A stretch of DNA of 64,000 nucleotides from Kangiella sp. (GTDB taxonomy: Bacteria; Pseudomonadota; Gammaproteobacteria; Enterobacterales; Kangiellaceae), in the NCBI RefSeq assembly GCF_014762745.1, contig NZ_JABURJ010000122.1, positions 21,296 through 85,295 on the forward strand. Reading direction: 5' to 3'. The notes under the pieces are model-generated. The model ran no database searches. It was not told the origin of the DNA and saw nothing but the letters and a program-made list of their open reading frames with translations. This document shows positions 9,949 through 21,205 of the stretch, in pieces (within the stretch, counting starts at the first letter, position 1; every line of letters begins with the position of its first letter). A program made the position numbers and the translations under genes.

Positions 9949-10929
9949 ATGAGTTTATTGCAAATTGAAAACCTGAATGTGGACTTTATGACCGATGATG
10001 GTCTGGTAAGAGCCGTCGACAAGGTCAAACTCAGTATTGATAATGGCCAAGTCATTGGTGTCATTGGCGAGTCGGGATCCGGTAAAAGTGTTATGGCGCT
10101 GGCTATCGCAGGATTGCTATCTCCGGCAGCGAGAATGCAGGCCGATCTTTTTAACCTCGACGGGCATGACTTAACGCGAATGAGCCCTGCCGAGCGGCAC
10201 AAACTCATCACCGGCAACATCTCGATTATCTTTCAGGAGCCTACATCCAGCTTAAATCCAGCCCTGACAATAGGCTATCAGCTGGATGAAACCATTCGCT
10301 TTCACGAAGGTGGCACAACCAAGCAACGTAAAGACCGAGCACTGGAGCTACTAGCACAAGTTGGCATTATGGATGCCAAGCGCCGTTATAAGGAATACCC
10401 GCACCAACTATCAGGTGGCCTCAATCAAAGGGTCATGATAGCTATCGCATTGGCATGCCAGCCGAAACTGCTTATCGCTGATGAGCCTACAACGGCACTT
10501 GATGTTACGGTGCAATCACAAATCCTCGATCTGCTTCTTAAAGTCAAAGAAGAACATAATATGGCGCTGATGCTGATTACGCATGACTTTTCGATTCTGG
10601 CTGAAACCACCACTAAAGTTCATGTTATGTATTGCGGACAAATAGTGGAGTCAGGCAGAACTTACAATCTTTTGAGCCAGCCCTATCACCCTTACACAAA
10701 GGCTTTGCTGGATAGTGTGCCGCATTTTGGTATGCGCTATAAAAAAGGGCGTCGATTGTTTAACCTACCAGGGTCAACGCCACCCATCAGTCACTTACCG
10801 GTAGGCTGCTACCTTGGGCCCCGCTGTCCATACGCTGCAAAAAAATGTGTTCAGGCGCCAGAGCTATTTAACATTAAAGGACGTCGAGTGCGTTGCCACT
10901 TCCCTCTAATTGAAGAGGAGGAATCCTGA
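9949..10929 (+). CDS. sapD: SapD-like peptide ABC transporter ATP-binding protein
   Basis: Walker A GESGSGKS, signature LSGGLNQR, Walker B LLIADEPTTALD; C-terminal oligopeptide domain LPVGCYLGPRCPYAAKKC. Confidence 0.85.
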   Translation: MSLLQIENLNVDFMTDDGLVRAVDKVKLSIDNGQVIGVIGESGSGKSVMALAIAGLLSPAARMQADLFNLDGHDLTRMSPAERHKLITGNISIIFQEPTSSLNPALTIGYQLDETIRFHEGGTTKQRKDRALELLAQVGIMDAKRRYKEYPHQLSGGLNQRVMIAIALACQPKLLIADEPTTALDVTVQSQILDLLLKVKEEHNMALMLITHDFSILAETTTKVHVMYCGQIVESGRTYNLLSQPYHPYTKALLDSVPHFGMRYKKGRRLFNLPGSTPPISHLPVGCYLGPRCPYAAKKCVQAPELFNIKGRRVRCHFPLIEEEES

Positions 10930-11717
10930 TGCAAAGCCTGTTATCAGCAAAGCTGCTGCGTAAATCTTATAAGGTTTCCAACAATCCATTTAAGCAGCGA
11001 TACCTCGAGGTGCTCAAAGGCGTTAGCTTTACTTTAAGCGCAGGCCAAACTTTAGCAGTGGTTGGTGAGTCAGGCTCGGGTAAATCAACCCTGGCTAGAA
11101 TCCTGGTTGGTGCTGAAAAACCCGATAGTGGCGAGTTATTGTTTGAAGGTAGTAATATTCTGAAAGATGCTTCCTTCAGCTGGTACCGCAACATACGCAT
11201 GATTTTTCAAAACCCAGCAGCCTCATTAAACCCAAGAGCAACCATCAGACAAAGTCTGGAAGAGCCACTGATTAATGCCAAAACCGGTAATAGTCAAAGC
11301 CGAAAAGATCGCATCGCAGAGGTTCTGGATCTGGTTGGATTAAGGCCAGAGTATGCTGACCGCTACCCACATACCTTTTCCGGTGGCCAACGCCAACGGA
11401 TCGCAATTGCCAGAGCACTGATGCTAAATCCAAAAGTCATCGTTGCTGATGAACCTGTTTCAGCATTGGATGTTTCTGTCCAGGCGCAGATTATTAACCT
11501 CCTACTGGATCTTCAGGATCGCCTTGATCTGGCCTATGTTTTTATTTCCCATGATCTGGGGCTGGTGCAACACTTTAGCGATAAAGTGCTAGTAATGCAT
11601 AATGGCGAACAGAAAGAGTACGGGCGAGTGGGTGAAGTCTTTAGCCAGCCCCAGTCCAAGCATACATTAGAACTTCTTAACGCCTCATCCAGTTACCGTA
11701 GAGCAATAGAAAAATAG
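10929..11717 (+). CDS. sapF: SapF-like peptide ABC transporter ATP-binding protein
   Basis: Walker A GESGSGKST, signature FSGGQRQR, Walker B VIVADEPVSALD; RIRMIFQ-like region (NIRMIFQNPAASLNPRATI). Confidence 0.83.
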   Translation: MQSLLSAKLLRKSYKVSNNPFKQRYLEVLKGVSFTLSAGQTLAVVGESGSGKSTLARILVGAEKPDSGELLFEGSNILKDASFSWYRNIRMIFQNPAASLNPRATIRQSLEEPLINAKTGNSQSRKDRIAEVLDLVGLRPEYADRYPHTFSGGQRQRIAIARALMLNPKVIVADEPVSALDVSVQAQIINLLLDLQDRLDLAYVFISHDLGLVQHFSDKVLVMHNGEQKEYGRVGEVFSQPQSKHTLELLNASSSYRRAIEK

Positions 11718-11734
11718 TTCATATCTTTAGAGTA

Positions 11735-11765
11735 TAAAAAAAGCCACCCTATATGAGAGTGGCTT
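11735..11765 (-). terminator. Rho-independent terminator, probably for ppiD
   Basis: Hairpin AAGCCACcCT..AGaGTGGCTT followed on the minus strand by a T run. Confidence 0.6.
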
Positions 11766-11811
11766 AAAAGATACTTTCAAAAGTGTACCTTAAAAATTCT
11801 ATGGGAAGTAC

Positions 11812-13725
11812 TTACTCAGAAATGTCTGCCTTATCTCTAAAGCTTTGCATCAAGCTCTGCATTTCACCTTGCGCATAAGCATTGGCTAAGCGCTGCTTGA
11901 TTTGCTGACGTGTAGCATCATCCATGGTGCTTACATCAGGATAATTAACCGCTTTAACTTCAATTACTGCAAAATCACCGTTAAACAAGGTCTCGACGGA
12001 GCGACTAACCTCTCCCTCTGCGGGTGCTTTAAGGTTGAATATTGCATTAGTCATATCAAAGCCGATAGCTGTATCGCGTCGCTTCAAACCACTTGTTTCA
12101 CTCCAACTTAAGCCTTCCATACTTAACAAAGTGTCGGCATCGCCGTCTTCCTCAAGCCTGGTCAGAACCTGGTCAGCAAATTCTTTTGTTGCATTACGCA
12201 CCTTGTCTTCTTTTAAGGTGGCAACCACAGTCTCTTTCACTTCTTCAAGCGGCTGTACCTGCGCAGGCTGATAATCCTTAACAGTGACATACACGATGTC
12301 ATTGTTGGTCAACTCAATCATGTCGCTAACTTCGCTGGATTCAAGTATCGATGCAGAAAATGCCTTTTCCAGGAATACTGGGTTAGCGGCAATGCCGGTT
12401 GCCGAGTCTTCACTAAACAGGCCTGTTTCCTGAACGTCTAAGCCCACCTGCTCGGCAAATTTATCCAGGTCATCACCATACTCAAACAAGTTTTCGTTAA
12501 GTTTAGACTGTTTGGCAAAAAACTCTTCCTGCGCTTTATCTTGAGCAAGGGACTCACGAATATCGTCTGCTACATCTGCAAGAGATGAAACCTCGGCCTC
12601 TTTTTTATCAACAAGCTTGATAATATGATACCCGTACTGAGTTTCAACCACGTCGGTCATTGCTCCAACATCTGAAAGAGCAAGAGCAGCTTGTTCAAAT
12701 TCAGGTACCCACCCAGTACCAGTGGCATTGTCATCTGAAGCCACAGCATCAACCCAGTCCAGCTGGCCGCCATTCTCAGCACTAAATGTATCGCTCGAGT
12801 GCTCTTTTGCCATCTCAGCAAAATCTGCCCCACCCTTAATCTGGTTTAGGATGTCGTTTGCTTTTGCCTCCGCATCATCTACCGTATTTTCAATAAGGAT
12901 ATGAGCTACTAAAATTTCAGCAGGATCCTGATAGCTGTTTTTATTGTTGTCATAAAACTGCTGGATCTGCTCTTCAGTAATTTGCGCTTTATAAGCTTCT
13001 GTCAGCTGATCAATGGATAACCGAACATAACGCAGGTTGACTTTTTCGGGCTGCTCAAATTGAGCCTGATTCTGCTGATAATATTCTTCAATTTCAGTAT
13101 CAGTCACCTCAATTGAATCAGCAAAGTCCTCCTGGCTAATTCGAACATAGCGTACATGACGGGCTTGCTCCTGGAGACGATAGAAAGCCTCTACCTCATA
13201 GTCCAAAGCAAAGTTACTTGCTCCTACACCTTTATTAAGCTGCTCCTGGGCAATCTCCTGGCGCACATACTGACGAAAACGCTCTTCAGTTAGCCCACTG
13301 TTAATCAAAGCAGACTTGGCTCGCTCGGGCGAGTAAATCCCACCTATCTGGAAATCAGGAAAACTTCTAATCCACTTCTTAATTTGCTCTTCAGAAGCAG
13401 TTAAGCCAGCTTTATTAAGATTTGCTCTAATAATTTGCTCATTAATGAGCTGCTGTTTGATCTGCTCACGCAATAGCTGTTGACTGGCTTCAGTTGCATA
13501 CTGCTGGTCAAACTGCTGCCCCATCTGTTGACGCACTCGATCGACCCTCTGCTGAATCTGAGCGTTAGTGATCTCTGCACCTTCAACTTCTGCAACCTTG
13601 TCTGGGTTACCACTAAACAAAGTACCCGTAAAATAGCCCGCAAAAACAAAGAATATGATGATGATAAATAGTACCACCTTCATAATCGGCCCTTGCATGC
13701 TTTGCTGTATTCTTTCCAACATCAT
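11812..13725 (-). CDS. ppiD: Peptidyl-prolyl cis-trans isomerase PpiD (SurA N-terminal and parvulin domains)
   Basis: MLERIQQSMQGPIMKVVLFIIIIFFVFAGYFTG N-terminal anchor; parvulin domain AEILVAHILIENTVDDAEAKANDILNQIKGGADFAEMAKEHSSDTFSAENGGQLDW; position next to hupB. Confidence 0.93.
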   Translation of the reverse strand: MMLERIQQSMQGPIMKVVLFIIIIFFVFAGYFTGTLFSGNPDKVAEVEGAEITNAQIQQRVDRVRQQMGQQFDQQYATEASQQLLREQIKQQLINEQIIRANLNKAGLTASEEQIKKWIRSFPDFQIGGIYSPERAKSALINSGLTEERFRQYVRQEIAQEQLNKGVGASNFALDYEVEAFYRLQEQARHVRYVRISQEDFADSIEVTDTEIEEYYQQNQAQFEQPEKVNLRYVRLSIDQLTEAYKAQITEEQIQQFYDNNKNSYQDPAEILVAHILIENTVDDAEAKANDILNQIKGGADFAEMAKEHSSDTFSAENGGQLDWVDAVASDDNATGTGWVPEFEQAALALSDVGAMTDVVETQYGYHIIKLVDKKEAEVSSLADVADDIRESLAQDKAQEEFFAKQSKLNENLFEYGDDLDKFAEQVGLDVQETGLFSEDSATGIAANPVFLEKAFSASILESSEVSDMIELTNNDIVYVTVKDYQPAQVQPLEEVKETVVATLKEDKVRNATKEFADQVLTRLEEDGDADTLLSMEGLSWSETSGLKRRDTAIGFDMTNAIFNLKAPAEGEVSRSVETLFNGDFAVIEVKAVNYPDVSTMDDATRQQIKQRLANAYAQGEMQSLMQSFRDKADISE

Positions 13726-13881
13726 GGCTGAAACTACCTATTTGTTAATTATTCAGTCCGAACATTAAACTTTAATTATAATCCAAACTATCCAGTTACT
13801 CAGTATTAGGTCACTAAAAATATTAATAGCGGACAAAAGGATAACCTGAAAGCTCAGGAAACAGACTTTGGTTACTGGATA

Positions 13882-13909
13882 AAAAAAACGCGCCTTGGTA
13901 GGCGCGTTT
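13882..13909 (-). terminator. Rho-independent terminator after tRNA-Asp
   Basis: AAACGCGCC TTGGTA GGCGCGTTT hairpin with a poly-T tract on the minus strand. Confidence 0.8.
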
Positions 13910-13915
13910 AGTTTC

Positions 13916-13992
13916 TGGCGGAGCGGACGGGACTCGAACCCGCGACCCCCGGCGTGACAGGCCGGTATTCTAACCAGCTGAACTACCGCTCC
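13916..13992 (-). tRNA. tRNA-Asp (anticodon GUC)
   Basis: Reverse complement GGAGCGGTAGTTCAGCTGGTTAGAATACCGGCCTGTCACGCCGGGGGTCGCGGGTTCGAGTCCCGTCCGCTCCGCCA folds as a cloverleaf with encoded CCA. Confidence 0.97.
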
Positions 13993-14038
13993 TAAATTGT
14001 CGTCTTACGGACACCATACTTAAGGACACTAAAAAGCA

Positions 14039-14114
14039 TGGTGGGTGGTACTGGGCTCGAACCAGTGACCCTCGCCTTGTAAGGGCGATGCTCTCCCAAC
14101 TGAGCTAACCACCC
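14039..14114 (-). tRNA. tRNA-Val (anticodon UAC)
   Basis: Reverse complement GGGTGGTTAGCTCAGTTGGGAGAGCATCGCCCTTACAAGGCGAGGGTCACTGGTTCGAGCCCAGTACCACCCACCA. Confidence 0.97.
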
Positions 14115-14127
14115 GTAAAAACGGCGG

Positions 14128-14400
14128 CTAGTTTACCGCGTCTTTAAGAGCTTTACCAGCTTTAAAACCAGGAACTTTTGCAGCCTTGATCTGAATAGTT
14201 TCACCAGTTTTTGGATTACGACCTGTACGAGCAGCACGCTCTTTAACAGCGAAAGTACCGAAACCAACTAGAGATACTTGCTCGCCTTTTTGTAATGAAT
14301 CTGTAATTGCGCCTAACATAGAGTCTAGTGCACGACCAGCAGCCGCTTTAGAGATATCCGCGCCAGCTGCGATAGCGTCGATTAATTCTGATTTATTCAC
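14128..14400 (-). CDS. hupB: DNA-binding protein HU
   Basis: [71 protein letters not shown]; classic HU. Confidence 0.97.
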   Translation of the reverse strand: MNKSELIDAIAAGADISKAAAGRALDSMLGAITDSLQKGEQVSLVGFGTFAVKERAARTGRNPKTGETIQIKAAKVPGFKAGKALKDAVN

Positions 14401-14538
14401 TCACTTTCCCCTTTTATTTAGAGTAATCTGATGTACAAAAATTTAGCAGTAATTATTAGCGTTCTACTGCACAACTCAAGGTCTGCTGTTATATCAACTG
14501 ACCCTTTTATGTGTCAAGAAAATTTCCTTTAAACGGTC

Positions 14539-14565
14539 AAAAAGCCTGCGAATTGCAGGCTTTTT
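14539..14565 (-). terminator. Rho-independent terminator of lon
   Basis: AAAAAGCCTGC GAATT GCAGGCTTTTT immediately 3' of the lon stop codon. Confidence 0.8.
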
Positions 14566-14570
14566 GTGCA

Positions 14571-16979
14571 TTAGTGTGCATGGAGCTTGTCTTGGTCGTC
14601 AACTTTAGCACCCTCACTTTCTGGCGCTTCAGTGGTCGGCTTAGTGATTGGTTCAGGTGGTCGCTCTAGCGCAAGATCAATCACCTCATCAATCCATTTC
14701 ACACACACAATCTTTAAATCCTTTTTAATATTATCTGGAATGTCGGCCAGATTACGTTCATTTTCCTTCGGAATAATGACCGTTTTAATACCACCTCGGT
14801 GAGCTGCCAGAAGCTTTTCCTTGAGTCCGCCAATTGGCAAAACTTCTCCTCGCAGAGTGATTTCACCGGTCATGGCAACATCTTTTCTTACCGGAATATC
14901 CGTCAGACTCGAAATAAGAGCAGTACACATACCAATACCCGCACTTGGTCCATCTTTCGGTGTTGCACCTTCAGGAACATGGATGTGGATATCCTTTTTC
15001 TCATAGAAATCAGCTTCAATACCCAGCGCCAGACTACGGCTACGCACTACCGTCATGGCCGCCTGAATAGACTCCTTCATAACATCGCCCAGCTGGCCCG
15101 TATAGGTGGTTTTTCCTTTACCATCAACCACTACCGACTCGATAGTCAACAGTTCACCACCTACCGACGTCCAGGCAAGACCAGTCACCTGCCCAACTTT
15201 ATTGGACTCACCGGCACGCCCATAATCATAAATCTTGACGCCAAGATACTTATCAAGGTTTTCATCATTAACCTTTACTGTCTTTTCCGGCTTATCTGCT
15301 AAAAGCTGTTGTTTCACAGTTTTGCGACAAACCTTAGAGATTTCACGCTCAAGATTTCGCACACCGGCTTCACGCGTATAGTAGCGGATAATGCCCTGAA
15401 TCGCTGAATCTTCTAACGCTAGTTCACCTTTCTTTAAACCTGCATTTTTCATCTGCTTTGGCACAAGGTAGCGCTTTGCGATCTCAAGCTTTTCCGCCTC
15501 GGTATAACCCGGTATACGAATAACTTCCATACGGTCCAGAAGTGGCGCAGGAATATTCATCGAATTGGAAGTCGCAACGAACATCACTTCAGACAGATCA
15601 TAATCAACCTCAAGATAATGGTCATTGAAGGTATGGTTCTGTTCAGGGTCCAACACTTCCAACAAGGCAGAGGATGGGTCACCGCGCATATCCATCGACA
15701 TTTTATCGATCTCATCTAACAAGAATAGAGGGTTTTTAACTCCTACCTTGCTCATTTTTTGCATCAACTTACCGGGCATTGCGCCAATATAGGTACGGCG
15801 GTGGCCGCGGATTTCAGCTTCATCACGAACGCCACCAAGTGCCATGCGCACATACTTACGACCGGTCGCCTTAGCAATGGACTGCCCAAGTGACGTTTTA
15901 CCGACACCAGGAGGCCCCACCAGACACAAGACCGGACCTTTCAATTTTTTAACGCGCTGTTGAACCGCTAAATATTCCAGTATGCGATCTTTAATCTTTT
16001 CCAACCCATAATGATCGGCATCAAGCGTCTCTTCCGCTTTCTTCAAATTGTGCTTAACACGACTACGCTTACTCCATGGCATTCCCAGCAGCCAGTCAAT
16101 ATAGCCGCGCACCACAGTAGCTTCGGCAGACATGGGTGACATCATTTTAAGCTTTTTCAATTCAGCCTCGGCTTTTTCCTTAGCCTCTTTGGTCATGCCA
16201 GACTCTTCAATTTTACGAGCCAGTTCTTCATGCTCAGATACAGTCTCTTCGCCTTCACCAAGCTCCTTCTGGATCGCCTTAATTTGTTCGTTCAGATAGT
16301 ATTCGCGCTGATTCTTTTCCATCTGTCCTTTAACACGACCACGAATCCGCTTCTCAACTTCAAGCAGGTCCATCTCGCTTTCCATCTTGGCCATCAGCTG
16401 TTCAAGACGTTCAGCGACACTCTCCATTTCAAGAATTTGCTGTTTATCTTCGATTTTCAGCGACATGTGAGCAGCTATGCTATCCGCCAGGCGACTCGGA
16501 TTCTCAATGCCTGACAGAGTGGTTAAAATCTCACCAGGCACTTTTTTGTTCAATTTGACATACTTATCAAAACTGCTTAATGCAGCACGCGCCAGTGAAT
16601 CCGCTTCTTCACTTTGCTCGGAACTTGAAGGGATCAGTTCCACCTCAGCAACAAACATCGGGTCGGTATCAACATATCTTTTGACCTTAGCGCGTTGCAC
16701 GCCTTCTACCAGAACTTTGACATTACCATCTGGCAACTTCAGCATCTGTAGAATCGTCGCGACACATCCATAGTCATAGATTTGCTCGGTATCCGGCATA
16801 TCTTCTGTGGCTTCACGCTGAGCAACCAGCATAACCTGTTTATCGCCATTGGTTGCTTCTTCAAGCGCCAGGATTGACTTCTCGCGACCAACAAACAGCG
16901 GGATCACCATATGTGGAAATACCACGACATCTCGCAGTGGTAGCAGAGGAAGTTGTTTGGTAGTAGTTTCTGTTTGCAT
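14571..16979 (-). CDS. lon: ATP-dependent Lon protease
   Basis: [15 protein letters not shown] Walker A; catalytic [11 protein letters not shown] region with Ser-Lys dyad; full length 802 aa. Confidence 0.98.
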   Translation of the reverse strand: MQTETTTKQLPLLPLRDVVVFPHMVIPLFVGREKSILALEEATNGDKQVMLVAQREATEDMPDTEQIYDYGCVATILQMLKLPDGNVKVLVEGVQRAKVKRYVDTDPMFVAEVELIPSSSEQSEEADSLARAALSSFDKYVKLNKKVPGEILTTLSGIENPSRLADSIAAHMSLKIEDKQQILEMESVAERLEQLMAKMESEMDLLEVEKRIRGRVKGQMEKNQREYYLNEQIKAIQKELGEGEETVSEHEELARKIEESGMTKEAKEKAEAELKKLKMMSPMSAEATVVRGYIDWLLGMPWSKRSRVKHNLKKAEETLDADHYGLEKIKDRILEYLAVQQRVKKLKGPVLCLVGPPGVGKTSLGQSIAKATGRKYVRMALGGVRDEAEIRGHRRTYIGAMPGKLMQKMSKVGVKNPLFLLDEIDKMSMDMRGDPSSALLEVLDPEQNHTFNDHYLEVDYDLSEVMFVATSNSMNIPAPLLDRMEVIRIPGYTEAEKLEIAKRYLVPKQMKNAGLKKGELALEDSAIQGIIRYYTREAGVRNLEREISKVCRKTVKQQLLADKPEKTVKVNDENLDKYLGVKIYDYGRAGESNKVGQVTGLAWTSVGGELLTIESVVVDGKGKTTYTGQLGDVMKESIQAAMTVVRSRSLALGIEADFYEKKDIHIHVPEGATPKDGPSAGIGMCTALISSLTDIPVRKDVAMTGEITLRGEVLPIGGLKEKLLAAHRGGIKTVIIPKENERNLADIPDNIKKDLKIVCVKWIDEVIDLALERPPEPITKPTTEAPESEGAKVDDQDKLHAH

Positions 16980-17002
16980 GAATCATTAATCCTGAATAAG
17001 TA

Positions 17003-17033
17003 ATAAAAAAGGGGCGAAGTTAACCTCCTCCCC
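17003..17033 (-). terminator. Possible rho-independent terminator of clpX
   Basis: GGGGaGGAG GTTAA CTTCgCCCC imperfect hairpin followed by TTTTTT on the minus strand. Confidence 0.45.
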
Positions 17034-17086
17034 TTTACTCAACTATCTTTACTCACCATCAGGCTCTATAGGCCTGATAACGAAAG

Positions 17087-18355
17087 CTATTCAGCAGCAG
17101 CTTGTTGCTGGTTGTCATAAATCAGTAGAGGCTCTGCCTCACCTTTTACTACAGCCGCATCAATGCATACTTTGCTGACGCCTTCGAGGGAAGGTAAGTT
17201 ATACATGGTGTCTAATAAAATTTCTTCAAGGATAGAACGTAAACCACGAGCACCGGTTCTGCGTTGCATTGCTTTATGAGCGATAGCAGTCAAAGCATCT
17301 TTACGGAACTCTAGATCCACATTTTCCAATGAAAACAACTTACTATATTGCTTGGTAAGAGCATTTTTAGGCTCGGTCAAGATTCTGACCAAGGCTTCTT
17401 CATCCAGCTCCTGCAAAGTTGTAACAATTGGTAAACGACCGATAAACTCAGGGATTAAGCCAAATTTTACCAGGTCATCTGGCTCAACCGCTTTCAACAT
17501 TTCGCCAATGGCCTTGCCTTCTTTAACCTTCTTAACATCGGCACCGAAGCCAATGCCGCCTTTTTCCGTCCGTTCCTGAATTATCTTCTCAAGACCGGCA
17601 AAGGCACCGCCACAAACAAACAGGATATTACCAGTATCAACCTGCAGGAATTCTTGTTGCGGATGCTTGCGACCACCTTGTGGAGGAACCGATGCCACAG
17701 TACCCTCAATCAGTTTAAGCAGAGCCTGCTGAACACCTTCTCCTGATACATCACGTGTAATAGAAGGGTTATCCGATTTACGCGAAATCTTGTCAATTTC
17801 GTCAATATAAACGATACCACGCTGAGCTTTTTCAACGTCATAATCACATTTTTGCAGCAATTTCTGAATGATGTTCTCGACATCTTCGCCAACATAACCT
17901 GCTTCGGTCAACGTCGTGGCATCCGCCATGGTAAATGGCACATCAAGCATTCTGGCGAGAGTTTCGGCTAATAAAGTCTTACCACTACCGGTTGGGCCAA
18001 TCAGTAGAATATTACTTTTACCCAGCTCCACTTCTTTATGTTCACTAGAAGCCGGCTCACTTTCGAGGCGTTTGTAGTGATTATATACCGCTACAGACAA
18101 TACTTTCTTAGCTCGTTCCTGGCCAATAACGTATTGCTCCAGAAATTCAGCAATTTCTTTAGGTTTAGGCAAGTGGCTACGCGATTCTTTGGCAGCAACT
18201 TCCTGAATTTCTTCAATAATAATATCATTACACAAATCCACGCACTCATTACAAATGAATACTCTGGGACCTGCGATCAGCTTTTTCACTTCATGCTGGC
18301 TTTTGCCACAGAAAGAGCAATATAACGTTTTGTTGTCTGAGTTATCGCTACTCAT
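17087..18355 (-). CDS. clpX: ATP-dependent Clp protease ATP-binding subunit ClpX
   Basis: Zinc-binding [45 protein letters not shown]. Confidence 0.98.
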   Translation of the reverse strand: MSSDNSDNKTLYCSFCGKSQHEVKKLIAGPRVFICNECVDLCNDIIIEEIQEVAAKESRSHLPKPKEIAEFLEQYVIGQERAKKVLSVAVYNHYKRLESEPASSEHKEVELGKSNILLIGPTGSGKTLLAETLARMLDVPFTMADATTLTEAGYVGEDVENIIQKLLQKCDYDVEKAQRGIVYIDEIDKISRKSDNPSITRDVSGEGVQQALLKLIEGTVASVPPQGGRKHPQQEFLQVDTGNILFVCGGAFAGLEKIIQERTEKGGIGFGADVKKVKEGKAIGEMLKAVEPDDLVKFGLIPEFIGRLPIVTTLQELDEEALVRILTEPKNALTKQYSKLFSLENVDLEFRKDALTAIAHKAMQRRTGARGLRSILEEILLDTMYNLPSLEGVSKVCIDAAVVKGEAEPLLIYDNQQQAAAE

Positions 18356-18640
18356 TGTTACCTCATAAGACTGTCAGCACAGCCCGTTAGACATTTTCCA
18401 GCGCCTGATATAGTGGCGTTGCTATAACGGATTAGTGAGGTCAAACCTATGAAACTCAAGGTCTGACGCACACTTTAATTTCTCACTACTAATTACAGTA
18501 TCAAAATAATTCCTTCAACAAAAGAACAAATCTGCTTTAGCCTTAAAGCATTACAATTGATAGATAAAGAATCACTTGAATAGGAAGGAACTTAAGAATT
18601 GTAAAATATCAGCTCTCACATAAGATGAGAGCTGAATCAA

Positions 18641-19258
18641 TTAAGCCTGTTTTCTCGAGCTGATAATGGAGTCAACTAAGCCATAACTAACAGCTTCTTC
18701 TGCGGTTAGGAAGTTATCACGGTCAGTATCCCGCTCAACCTCTTCTACACTTTTACCGCAATGATCTGCCATGATTGAGTTAAGTCTATGTTTCAACTCA
18801 GTAATTTCCTGAGCGTGAATCGCAATATCAGAAGCCTGCCCCTGGAAACCACCAAGCGGTTGGTGGATCATCATGCGTGAGTTAGGCAATGTATGACGCT
18901 TACCTTTTGCACCACCAGCCAATAATAGAGCACCCATACTTGCCGCCTGACCAACACAAACGGTTGAAACATCAGGACGAATAAACTGCATAGTGTCATA
19001 GATGGCCAAGCCCGCGGTAACAACACCACCAGGTGAGTTAATGTACAAATGAATATCCTTGTCTGGATTATCAGACTCAAGGAATAGCATTTGAGCAACA
19101 ATTGAGTTAGCCATGTAATCTTCAACCTGACCAACACAGAAAATAACGCGTTCTTTTAAAAGTCTGGAATAAATGTCGTAAGAGCGCTCACCTCGAGAGG
19201 TTTGCTCAACAACCATTGGGATTAGGCCAGATGCCTGAGTTTCAATAATTTTACTCAT
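18641..19258 (-). CDS. clpP: ATP-dependent Clp protease proteolytic subunit ClpP
   Basis: [38 protein letters not shown] catalytic Ser/His region. Confidence 0.98.
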   Translation of the reverse strand: MSKIIETQASGLIPMVVEQTSRGERSYDIYSRLLKERVIFCVGQVEDYMANSIVAQMLFLESDNPDKDIHLYINSPGGVVTAGLAIYDTMQFIRPDVSTVCVGQAASMGALLLAGGAKGKRHTLPNSRMMIHQPLGGFQGQASDIAIHAQEITELKHRLNSIMADHCGKSVEEVERDTDRDNFLTAEEAVSYGLVDSIISSRKQA

Positions 19259-19282
19259 GTTGTATTTTCCTTGCCTGAAAAT

Positions 19283-19313
19283 AAAAGAAGCGGAACAAGT
19301 CCGCTTCTTTTTT
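19283..19313 (-). terminator. Rho-independent terminator of tig
   Basis: AAAAGAAGCGGA ACAAG TCCGCTTCTTTT hairpin between tig and clpP. Confidence 0.75.
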
Positions 19314-19342
19314 AGAATAAACGATAGTTTATCGTGCTACTT

Positions 19343-20641
19343 TTAATCCTGATTTTTGTTAGGATTTAAAAGTTCATCGAAGCTTACTGATTTCTCAGTT
19401 ACTTTAGCTTTTTCCAGCACCAAGTCAACTACTGTATCTTCTAATACTAATGACTCAACTTCGCGTAAGCGGCTTGGATCGCCATAGTACCAGTCGATAA
19501 CTTCTTGTGGCTCTTCGTAAACACCAGCCAAGTCTTCAACTTGTGCACGAACTTTATCTTCGTCAGCTTTTAAGCCTTCTGATTTGATGATTTCAGAAAC
19601 AATCAAACCAAGCTTCACGCGGCGAGTAGCCTGTTCTTCAAACAATGAGGCTGGCAGGTCTGGAGTTTGGTCTTTTGGAGCACGCATCTGTTGAGCCATT
19701 TCCTGACGCATACGCTCGATTTCTTGATCCAGCATGGCTTTAGGAACTTCAACTTCATGCTTTTCAACCAACTGATTCATCACCTGGCCTTTCACACGAG
19801 ATTTGATAGCGTTACGAAGCTCACGCTCCATATTCTTCTTAACATCCGCCTTCAAGCTGTTGATGTCATCAGCGCCTAGCTGTTCAGCTAATTCGGTTAC
19901 TGTTGGAAGTTCTTTCTTATTAACGACATGAACATGAGTTTCAAAAGTTGCTTCTTTACCTTTCAAATCATCAACATGGTAATCTTCGGGGAAAGTTACT
20001 TTGACTTCAACGTCATCGCCAGCAGAAACGCCAACTAACTGTTCTTCAAAGCCTGGAATCATGTTGCCAGCGCCAAGCTCCAATGGGAATTCTTTTGCTT
20101 CGCCACCTTTAAATGCTTCACCATCAATGAAACCTTTAAAGTCAATAACAACCTGGTCACCATCTTTAGATTTGCGCTTAACTTCAACCCAACTAGCACG
20201 TTGACCGCGCAGGGTGTCCATCATTTTAGTCAAATCTTCATCGGATACTTCAGAAGTGGCTTTTTCGATTTCAATAGAATCAAGATCAGCTAATTTAACT
20301 TCAGGATAGACTTCAAAAGTTGCAGAGAACTTAAGGTTGGCGCCATCGTTATTTTCGATAAGCTCTAATTGAGGATAACCAGCAGGCATCAATTTTTCTT
20401 GCTGTACCGCTTCGAAGTAGTGACGTTGCATCACATCACCAAGCACTTCTTGACGTACTGAAGCGCCATAACGCTTCTTTACAACGCTAAATGGGACTTT
20501 GCCTGGACGAAAGCCGTTCATTTTAACGTTACGTGCCAAGTCCTGTAGGCGCTTTTGTACCGCACCATCAATGTTCTCAGCAGGAACATCAATAATTAGC
20601 TTTCTTTCTAAACCGTTGGTGGTTTCAACTGAAACTTGCAT
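19343..20641 (-). CDS. tig: Trigger factor
   Basis: MQVSVETTNGLERKLIIDVPAENIDGAVQKRLQDLARNVKMNGFRPGKVPFSVVKKRYG; ribosome-binding GFRPGKVP signature; 432 aa. Confidence 0.98.
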   Translation of the reverse strand: MQVSVETTNGLERKLIIDVPAENIDGAVQKRLQDLARNVKMNGFRPGKVPFSVVKKRYGASVRQEVLGDVMQRHYFEAVQQEKLMPAGYPQLELIENNDGANLKFSATFEVYPEVKLADLDSIEIEKATSEVSDEDLTKMMDTLRGQRASWVEVKRKSKDGDQVVIDFKGFIDGEAFKGGEAKEFPLELGAGNMIPGFEEQLVGVSAGDDVEVKVTFPEDYHVDDLKGKEATFETHVHVVNKKELPTVTELAEQLGADDINSLKADVKKNMERELRNAIKSRVKGQVMNQLVEKHEVEVPKAMLDQEIERMRQEMAQQMRAPKDQTPDLPASLFEEQATRRVKLGLIVSEIIKSEGLKADEDKVRAQVEDLAGVYEEPQEVIDWYYGDPSRLREVESLVLEDTVVDLVLEKAKVTEKSVSFDELLNPNKNQD

Positions 20642-20798
20642 TCGCTGATCTCCAATAGGCTATCGTTAGCAATAGCTATTCTTTACATAAAATGAATATG
20701 ATAAGGCTTTTGGATGAAGACTTGAAGGGAATACCATTTAATCTCTATATCGATAAATGCTTGCTGTATAACTTTAAAACTAAGCACCGAGATTAAAA

Positions 20799-20884
20799 TG
20801 GTGCGAAAGGAGAGACTCGAACTCTCACGCCTCGCGGCACTGGAACCTAAATCCAGCGTGTCTACCAATTCCACCACTTTCGCA
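20799..20884 (-). tRNA. tRNA-Leu (anticodon UAG)
   Basis: Reverse complement TGCGAAAGTGGTGGAATTGGTAGACACGCTGGATTTAGGTTCCAGTGCCGCGAGGCGTGAGAGTTCGAGTCTCTCCTTTCGCACCA with long variable arm. Confidence 0.96.
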
Positions 20885-20977
20885 TTTTTGAATGCGGGCC
20901 CTGAGCCCTCATCGTACCATATTGTTTATTCTAACTGCTTGATTCTTAGAATCATAATACTTTTTGCAGCTAGAATC

Positions 20978-21054
20978 TGGGGTGGACGATGGGACTTGAA
21001 CCCACGACAACCGGAATCACAATCCGGGGCTCTACCAACTGAGCTACGCCCACC
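20978..21054 (-). tRNA. tRNA-His (anticodon GUG)
   Basis: Reverse complement GGTGGGCGTAGCTCAGTTGGTAGAGCCCCGGATTGTGATTCCGGTTGTCGTGGGTTCAAGTCCCATCGTCCACCCCA. Confidence 0.96.
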
Positions 21055-21095
21055 ATCAACCGCTACTCTCTCCTCATGTCGCCCATTTGTTAAAA

Positions 21096-21172
<77 letters not shown>

Positions 21173-21205
21173 ATGTGAATCCAGACGTACGAGGCGAGAA
21201 AAAAT

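Noticed and set aside
14799-15302. 167-aa plus-strand ORF antisense to lon
   Set aside because: Lies wholly inside strongly conserved lon coding sequence on the opposite strand; no family features.
20683-20877. 64-aa minus-strand ORF MVELVDTLDLGSSAARRESSSLSFRT...
   Set aside because: Translation of the tRNA-Leu gene itself, another classic spurious ORF.
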